A stretch of 64,000 bases of DNA from Alphaproteobacteria bacterium (GTDB lineage: Bacteria > Pseudomonadota > Alphaproteobacteria > JACAEB01): positions 1-64,000 of the forward strand of contig JACKLE010000001.1 of NCBI GenBank assembly GCA_024236075.1, read 5' to 3'. Under the pieces are notes generated by a model. It saw only the letters and a program-made list of their open reading frames with translations. It was not told the DNA's origin and made no database searches. A program made the translations under genes and the position numbers. The stretch's first letter is position 1; each line of letters begins with the position of its first letter. This document shows positions 59,392 through 64,000 of the stretch, piece by piece.

Positions 59392-59683
59392 TTCCTGTTT
59401 CCATCCCTATCAAGGGTTGATCCGCGACCCTGGCTCCCGATTGCCGCAGCCGCTATTACCGCACCGCAATGAGTGTCGCGCGCCTGCCCATATTTATGCA
59501 AGCCTCTGGTAAAAATCGCTAACTTCCTGCGGCATACGCAGCGAACATGCGTGCGCGCCGCAGGGCTGGCGTGCGGGTGCGAGAAAGCGGTTTTCCCCGC
59601 CCCATGCTTTGGGGCATGGTGAGCGCCTGCGCTCCCGCGCGAAGGGGCCGATCCCCCCGAAATCTCCAAGCGAGGAAACGGAT
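59392..59683. other. phaR-phaA divergent intergenic region
   Basis: A 292-bp gene-free stretch with an AT-rich patch (about 59488-59525, TATTTATGCAAGCC then TAAAAATCGCT) and a GC-rich part with several TGC/GCA steps. It should hold both promoters and the PhaR operator. I could not define a -35/-10 pair or operator with confidence. Confidence 0.4.
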
Positions 59684-60859
59684 ATGACCGAGGTCGTGAT
59701 CGTCAGCGCCGCCCGGACGCCGGTCGGCTCGTTCAACGGCAGCTTCGCTAATCTGCCGGCCCACGCTCTGGGCGAGGTCGCGATCCGCGCGGCGCTCGAG
59801 CGCGCCGGCGTCAAGGGCGAGGAGGTGAGCGAGGTCATCCTGGGGCAGATCCTGACGGCCGGTCAGGGCCAGAACCCGGCCCGCCAGGCCTCGATCCATG
59901 CCGGCGTGCCCAAGGAGGTGCCGGCCTGGGAGGTCAACATGGTGTGCGGCTCGGGCCTGCGCTCGGTCGCGCTCGGCTCGCAGGCCATCCTCGCGGGCGA
60001 CAGCCAGATCGTGGTTGCGGGAGGCCAGGAGAGCATGAGCATGGCGCCGCACGCCATGCATCTGCGCAATGGCACCAAGATGGGCGCCGCCGAGATGATC
60101 GACACCATGATCAAGGACGGCCTCTGGGACGCCTTCAACGGCTATCACATGGGCACGACCGCCGAGAACGTGGCGCGCGCCTTCCAGATCAGCCGCGAGG
60201 CTCAGGACGCCTTCGCCGTCGCCTCCCAGAACAAGGCAGAGCGCGCCAAGAAGGACGGCGCCTTCAAGAAGGAGATCGTCGCCGTCACCATCGCCGAGAA
60301 GAAGGGCGAGCGGGTCGTCGATACGGACGAGTTCATCCGCGACGGCGTCGTGATGGACCACCTCGCCAAGCTCAAGCCCGCCTTCGACCGCAATGCCGGC
60401 ACCGTGACCGCCGGCAATGCGAGCGGCATCAACGACGGCGCGGCGGCGCTCGTGCTCATGAGCGCGAAGGAGGCCGACCGCCGGGGCCTGAAGCCCATGG
60501 CGCGCATCGCCTCATGGGCGCAGGCGGGCGTCGATCCGGCCGTCATGGGAACGGGGCCGATCCCCGCGAGCCGCAAGGCGCTCGAGAAGGCCGGCTGGAA
60601 GGTCGGCGACCTCGATCTCGTCGAGGCGAACGAGGCCTTCGCCGCCCAGGCCCTCGCGGTCAACAAGGACCTCGGCTGGGACCCCGACAAGGTCAACGTC
60701 AATGGCGGCGCCATCGCCATCGGCCATCCCATCGGCGCTTCGGGCGCGCGCATCCTGACGACCCTTCTCCACGCCATGGAGGCGCGCGGCGCGAAGAAGG
60801 GCCTCGCCACGCTCTGCATCGGCGGGGGCATGGGCATCGCCCTTTGCGTGGAGCGCTGA
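59684..60859 (+). CDS. phaA: acetyl-CoA C-acetyltransferase (beta-ketothiolase)
   Basis: A 391-aa biosynthetic thiolase condensing two acetyl-CoA to acetoacetyl-CoA. Active-site Cys88 is in NMVCGSGLRSV, the His in NGGAIAIGHPIGASGAR, and the second Cys in LCIGGGMGIALCVER. GAGG lies 9 bp before the ATG. It is the first step of PHB synthesis; PhaR is divergent upstream. phaB is not directly downstream but 1.8 kb away. Confidence 0.96.
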   Translation: MTEVVIVSAARTPVGSFNGSFANLPAHALGEVAIRAALERAGVKGEEVSEVILGQILTAGQGQNPARQASIHAGVPKEVPAWEVNMVCGSGLRSVALGSQAILAGDSQIVVAGGQESMSMAPHAMHLRNGTKMGAAEMIDTMIKDGLWDAFNGYHMGTTAENVARAFQISREAQDAFAVASQNKAERAKKDGAFKKEIVAVTIAEKKGERVVDTDEFIRDGVVMDHLAKLKPAFDRNAGTVTAGNASGINDGAAALVLMSAKEADRRGLKPMARIASWAQAGVDPAVMGTGPIPASRKALEKAGWKVGDLDLVEANEAFAAQALAVNKDLGWDPDKVNVNGGAIAIGHPIGASGARILTTLLHAMEARGAKKGLATLCIGGGMGIALCVER

Positions 60860-60862
60860 GTT

Positions 60863-61282
60863 TTACGCGTTCCACGGATCGATAAGCTCGATCCCGCAGC
60901 CTTCGAAATCGGCGATGTTCCGCGTCGCGAGCCGCGCCCCGCGCGAGCGCGCGATGGCGGCGATCTGGGCGTCCACCGGAAGAATGGGGCGGCCCGCCGT
61001 CCGTCGTGCGGACACGATGAGCGCATAGTCCGCGGCGGCCTCTCGGTCGAATGCGAGAATGCGGCCGCCGAGCAGCGTATCGAAGAGCCGCTTGGCGGCA
61101 CCCGCCAGCGCGGTCTTCCTGGCGCCCTCTGGAAGCAGGGCGATCCCGTAGAGGATTTCCGCCTCCGTGACGGCCGTCGAGAAGATCCCGTGGGGCGCCT
61201 GCCCCGCCAGCCAGGCTTCGCAGTTTGCGTCGGGAGCGGGCCGCGTGAGTTCCGACAGCACATTCGTGTCGAGCAGGATCAC
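60863..61282 (-). CDS. FitB/VapC-like PIN domain toxin
   Basis: A 139-aa PIN-domain protein with GTG start. Acidic metal ligands are visible: Asp5 (ILLDTNVLSEL), Glu42 (TEAEILYG), Asp104 (LPVDAQIAA) and Asp125 in ATRNIADFEG. PIN toxins are metal-dependent ribonucleases. The RNA target is unknown. It starts 7 bp after the antitoxin gene, typical of vapBC/fitAB operons, and its stop lies 3 bp from the phaA stop (convergent). Confidence 0.93.
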   Translation of the reverse strand: MILLDTNVLSELTRPAPDANCEAWLAGQAPHGIFSTAVTEAEILYGIALLPEGARKTALAGAAKRLFDTLLGGRILAFDREAAADYALIVSARRTAGRPILPVDAQIAAIARSRGARLATRNIADFEGCGIELIDPWNA

Positions 61283-61289
61283 GGCGCGG

Positions 61290-61535
61290 TCAGTCGAACT
61301 TCGGGGGCTCGCGGATTGGCCCGCGCGGTGGAATTTCGAGCTCGACGCCGCCGAGGGGCTCGAAAAGCTCCCGAATGGCTTGGGCGAGATTTTTCGGAGG
61401 CGGCGCCTCGCGGCTCAGACCCGCGCGCAGGATGTTGCGCGCCTCTTCCTCCATCGACCGGCCGTGCTCGGCGGCCTGGATGCGCAGGCGCGCCTTGAGC
61501 GCGTCGTCGAGATTGCGGATGGTGATGCTGGCCAT
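61290..61535 (-). CDS. FitA-like ribbon-helix-helix antitoxin
   Basis: An 81-aa antitoxin: MASITIRNLDDALKARLRIQAAEHGRSMEEEARNILRAGL is the FitA-type ribbon-helix-helix DNA-binding domain. The Pro-rich tail (PLGGVELEIPPRGPIREPP) would occupy the PIN toxin. It presumably represses its own operon through the palindrome just upstream (61547-61579). An in-frame start at 61550 would add five residues and run into the palindrome. Confidence 0.92.
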   Translation of the reverse strand: MASITIRNLDDALKARLRIQAAEHGRSMEEEARNILRAGLSREAPPPKNLAQAIRELFEPLGGVELEIPPRGPIREPPKFD

Positions 61536-61546
61536 CGGGGCTCCCT

Positions 61547-61579
61547 GCAATCAATGATGCGCATTTAAGCATTGATTGC
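61547..61579. promoter_or_regulatory. perfect inverted repeat upstream of the FitAB-like operon
   Basis: GCAATCAATG (61547-61556) and CATTGATTGC (61570-61579) are perfect complements separated by 13 bp that include TTTAA. The site lies 12 bp upstream of the antitoxin ATG, where a FitA-type repressor would bind. Confidence 0.65.
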
Positions 61580-61649
61580 GCATGAAGCAAGGCGCGACAG
61601 TCCGATCCCGTGTCGGGCGTTGAACCGTCGGAAGGCAAGGGAGGCGGGG

Positions 61650-62546
61650 ATGATTGCACGAAGCCTGAGCTTGGGGGCTGTGCTGGCGGCGGGGCTCGCA
61701 GGCGGAACGCTGGCGGCGGATCTGCGCCCGCTCGGCGACGGGAGCGTCTCGTCCGGTCCCCGGGCAGGTTTCGTCTTCGCCTGTCAGCAGAGCTTTCCGG
61801 CGAACGGGCCCGGCGCCTCGCGCGAGGGGCCATGGATCAAGGGCGCCGAGTGGGACCTCGACGAGAAGGTCAAGGTCGCCGGCGCGGTCGACTGGCCCAA
61901 TGCGCTTCTCACCATCGAGGTTCAGGGCGAGCGGCGCCTCGTCACGGGCAACAACCTGCCGAGCCACCCGACGGGCGTCTTTCCGATCGCGCAGGACGAC
62001 CCGGCCTTCTACTACGACCGCAATCCGAACCCCATCCGCGCCATCGACCTCAAGCTCGACCTGCCGCGCCTGCCGAAGGTCGCCGCGGCGCCGTCCTGCG
62101 TGCCGATGGGGATCATCGGCATCGCGCTCACGGGGGCGGTCGTCTACAACGCGCTCGATCTCCGCGGCAAGGACGCGGCGGCGCACGAGATGCTGGACGC
62201 CTGCCTCGGCCATCCGCAGGGGGCCGGGCAGTACCACTATCACGCGCCGAGCCCCTGTCTTCTCGACACCAGCGGGCCGGCCGGAAGGCATTCCGATCTC
62301 GTCGGCTACGCGCTCGACGGCTTCGGCATCTACGGACCCTATGGCGAGGACGGGGCAAAGCTCGCCTCGAAGGATCTCGACGCCTGCCACGGGCACACGC
62401 ACGAAGTGGCGTGGGACGGCAAGAAGACCGCTCTCTACCACTACCATTTCACGCCGGATTACCCCTATTCGGTCGGCTGCTTCGCCGGCGCGCCCATCGC
62501 CGTCGCGCGCAGGCCAGGCGGCGGTGGTCCGCTCGCCCGGCCCTGA
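61650..62546 (+). CDS. exported YHYH domain protein
   Basis: A 298-aa protein with a signal peptide (MIARSLSLGAVLAAGLAGGTLAA, cleavage before DLRP). The YHYH domain is recognised by GQYHYHAPSPC, LVGYALDGFGIYGPYGEDG, CHGHTHEVAWDGKKTALYHYHFTPDYPYSVGCF. Several paired cysteines suggest disulfides in the periplasm or outside. Histidine clusters suggest metal binding, but the function of the domain is not established. GGAGGCGGGG precedes the ATG. It lies between the toxin-antitoxin pair and phaB. Confidence 0.86.
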   Translation: MIARSLSLGAVLAAGLAGGTLAADLRPLGDGSVSSGPRAGFVFACQQSFPANGPGASREGPWIKGAEWDLDEKVKVAGAVDWPNALLTIEVQGERRLVTGNNLPSHPTGVFPIAQDDPAFYYDRNPNPIRAIDLKLDLPRLPKVAAAPSCVPMGIIGIALTGAVVYNALDLRGKDAAAHEMLDACLGHPQGAGQYHYHAPSPCLLDTSGPAGRHSDLVGYALDGFGIYGPYGEDGAKLASKDLDACHGHTHEVAWDGKKTALYHYHFTPDYPYSVGCFAGAPIAVARRPGGGGPLARP

Positions 62547-62642
62547 TCCAGGACAAGCCCCGGCGTGCGATCTGTGCCATATTCGACAAAACTTGGTTAA
62601 CGGGCGGAAACGTCGGGCGCGGAATCCGGGAAGGAGGCACGC

Positions 62643-63368
62643 ATGGCACGGGTGGCGGTGGTTACTGGCGGCACGCGCGGCATTGGACTGGCGATCACGC
62701 GCGAGCTGAAGGAGGCCGGCTTCAGGGTCGCGGCGACCTATCAGGGCAATGAGGAGGCGGCCGAGGCCTGCCGGCGGGACATGGCCTGCCTCGCGCTCAA
62801 ATGGGACTGCGGCAACCTCAAGGCGTGCGAGGACGGCATCGCCCAGATCGAGGCGGAGCTCGGCCCCGTCGATACGCTCGTGAACAATGCCGGCATCACC
62901 TGGGACACGATGCTGCACAAGATGACCGAGGAGCAGTGGCACTCCGTCATCCGCACCGATCTCGACAGCATCTTCTACATGACGCGCGCGGTCCTCAACG
63001 GCATGCGCGAGCGCAGCTTCGGGCGCATCATCAACATCACCTCGATCAACGGCCAGAAGGGCCAGATGGGGCAGACGAACTATTCCGCCGCGAAGTCCGG
63101 CATGATCGGCTTCACCAAGGCGCTGGCCCAGGAGACCGCCCGGCGGGGCATCACGGTGAACTGCGTCGCGCCCGGCTATATCGACACGGACATGGTGGCG
63201 AAGGTGCCGCCCGACGTGCTCGCCAAGATCGTCGACACCATTCCCGTGGGCCGCCTCGGCAAGCCCGAGGAGATCGCCTGGTGCGTGCGCTTCCTCGCCG
63301 ACGAGCGCTCCGCCTTCATCACGGGCGCGACGCTGACCGTCAACGGCGCGCAGTACATCACGGGATGA
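62643..63368 (+). CDS. phaB: acetoacetyl-CoA reductase
   Basis: A 241-aa SDR reducing acetoacetyl-CoA to (R)-3-hydroxybutyryl-CoA with NADPH, the second PHB step. Motifs: VVTGGTRGIGLAIT, NNAGITWDTMLHKMTEEQW (PhaB-typical), INITSINGQKGQMGQTNYSAAKSGM with Tyr147/Lys151, and ITGATLTVNGAQYI. The NGQKGQ(M/F)GQTNYSAAK block separates PhaB from FabG. GGGAAGGAGG lies just before the ATG. Confidence 0.95.
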   Translation: MARVAVVTGGTRGIGLAITRELKEAGFRVAATYQGNEEAAEACRRDMACLALKWDCGNLKACEDGIAQIEAELGPVDTLVNNAGITWDTMLHKMTEEQWHSVIRTDLDSIFYMTRAVLNGMRERSFGRIINITSINGQKGQMGQTNYSAAKSGMIGFTKALAQETARRGITVNCVAPGYIDTDMVAKVPPDVLAKIVDTIPVGRLGKPEEIAWCVRFLADERSAFITGATLTVNGAQYITG

Positions 63369-63383
63369 GCCTCGGCCGCGCCG

Positions 63384-63422
63384 CCCTTCGAGGGCCGCGA
63401 AGACGCGGCCGCCTCAGGGTGA
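63384..63422. repeat. REP-like palindromic repeat, copy 1
   Basis: A 39-bp imperfect palindrome starting CCCTTCGAGGGCCGCG and ending GCGGCCGCCTCAGGGTGA, with arms GGCCGCG / CGCGGCC. The outer CTTCGAGG ... CCTCAGGGTGA words are typical of intergenic palindromes scattered in Hyphomicrobiales genomes. It could fold in RNA and help end phaB transcription. Confidence 0.5.
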
Positions 63423-63470
63423 CGCGGAGAGAGGCGGTCGATGGAGTCGGGAGCCTTTCCGGTCACGACG

Positions 63471-63516
63471 TCGTCCTGAGGCGCGCGAGCTTTTCGCTCG
63501 CGCCTCGAAGGATGGG
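63471..63516. repeat. REP-like palindromic repeat, copy 2 / possible terminator
   Basis: Begins TCGTCCTGAGGCGCGC and ends CGCCTCGAAGGATGGG, the opposite orientation of copy 1. Core stem GCGCGAGC, loop TTTTC, GCTCGCGC. Located between the convergent phaB and argG genes. Confidence 0.55.
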
Positions 63517-63531
63517 CCATAGGGGCGAGGC

Positions 63532-64000
63532 CTAGCCCTCGCGTTTCGCCGCACGCGCATTGCGGCGGGCGAGGAGGCGAAGGCGCAGCGCCTGGAGCTT
63601 GATGAAGCCCTCCGCATCCTTCTGATTGTAGACTGTGTCCGTCTCGAAGGTCACGTGCTCCTCCGAGTACAGGGAGTTCGGCGAGGCGCGGCCCACGACG
63701 ATGACGTTGCCCTTGTAGAGCTTGAGGCTCACCACGCCGGTGACGTGCTCCTGGCTCTTGTCGATCAGGGCCTGCAGCATCTCGCGCTCGGGGCTGAACC
63801 AGAACCCGTTATAGATGAGCTCGGCATAGCGCGGCATGAGCTCGTCCTTGAGGTGCGCCGCGCCGCGGTCGAGCGTGACGCTCTCCATCGCGCGGTGAGC
63901 GGCAAGGAGGATGGTGCCGCCGGGCGTCTCGTAGACGCCGCGCGACTTCATGCCGACGAAGCGGTTCTCCACGAGGTCGAGACGCCCGATGCCGTTCGCT
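63532..64000 (-). CDS. argG: argininosuccinate synthase, C-terminal part (5' end outside window)
   Basis: About 155 C-terminal residues of ArgG: NGIGRLDLVENRFVGMKSRGVYETPGGTILLAAHRAMESVTLDRGAAHLKDELMPRYAELIYNGFWFSPEREML. The family's typical end is SLYSEEHVTFETDTVYNQKDAEGFIKLQALRLRLLAR. ArgG joins citrulline and aspartate in arginine synthesis. The gene continues past the window edge; the stop is at 63532-63534. Confidence 0.96.
   Translation of the reverse strand, partial: ANGIGRLDLVENRFVGMKSRGVYETPGGTILLAAHRAMESVTLDRGAAHLKDELMPRYAELIYNGFWFSPEREMLQALIDKSQEHVTGVVSLKLYKGNVIVVGRASPNSLYSEEHVTFETDTVYNQKDAEGFIKLQALRLRLLARRNARAAKREG

Overview
The window is very GC-rich chromosomal DNA of an alphaproteobacterium, most likely of the order Hyphomicrobiales (Rhizobiales). 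Four things point there: the dnaA-dnaN-recF-gyrB replication block preceded by rpsT, the murJ-glnD-mutS order with a divergent malic enzyme/phosphotransacetylase fusion, an ActS/ActR (RegB/RegA) redox two-component pair, and a polyhydroxybutyrate (PHB) gene set regulated by PhaR. The genus cannot be named from sequence alone.

Layout. 1-9.0 kb: end of an enoyl-CoA hydratase, rpsT, a rhodanese, dnaA, dnaN, recF, gyrB. 9.0-16.2 kb: two convergent SDR oxidoreductases, dTDP-rhamnose genes rmlD-rmlB-rmlC without rmlA, a YgjP-type metallopeptidase, an intracellular PHB depolymerase and a SCO1-type copper chaperone. 16.3-23.9 kb: an ankyrin protein, actS/actR, a GH106-like rhamnosidase lipoprotein and an EAL-like protein of unknown function. 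23.9-34 kb (mostly minus strand): mmcB, murJ, glnD, a full-length but heavily frameshifted mutS, and a malic enzyme whose first ~280 bp are also frameshifted. 34-39.9 kb: a VTT-domain membrane protein, a PilZ protein with an unknown partner, an OlsB-like acyltransferase and a hybrid histidine kinase.

39.9-45.5 kb is the most unusual part. comM is split by a 4,069-bp IS1595-family element (40487-44555) with matching terminal inverted repeats and an intact 8-bp target duplication (GAGAATTC). Besides the transposase it carries an AT-rich three-gene operon (71-aa protein, Panacea/SocA-type antitoxin, 124-aa putative toxin) joined by 4-bp overlaps and apparently read from a leaderless promoter. 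It also carries a DUF6471-type small protein overlapping a membrane protein gene, a wHTH-like protein, and a palindromic divergent control region. This looks like an insertion sequence carrying an addiction or defence module.

45.5-64 kb: a secreted esterase, grpE-hrcA, rph-rdgB-hemW, the lipoprotein-rsmI-yraN-gshB block, a Rieske oxygenase, small membrane and hypothetical genes, a degenerate GGDEF/EAL protein, then the PHB block phaR / phaA ... phaB. The phaA-phaB interval holds a FitAB-like toxin-antitoxin pair and a YHYH-domain protein. REP-like palindromes and the end of argG close the window. PHB synthesis (phaA, phaB), its regulator (phaR) and mobilisation (phaZ at 14 kb) are all present; the polymerase phaC is not in this window.
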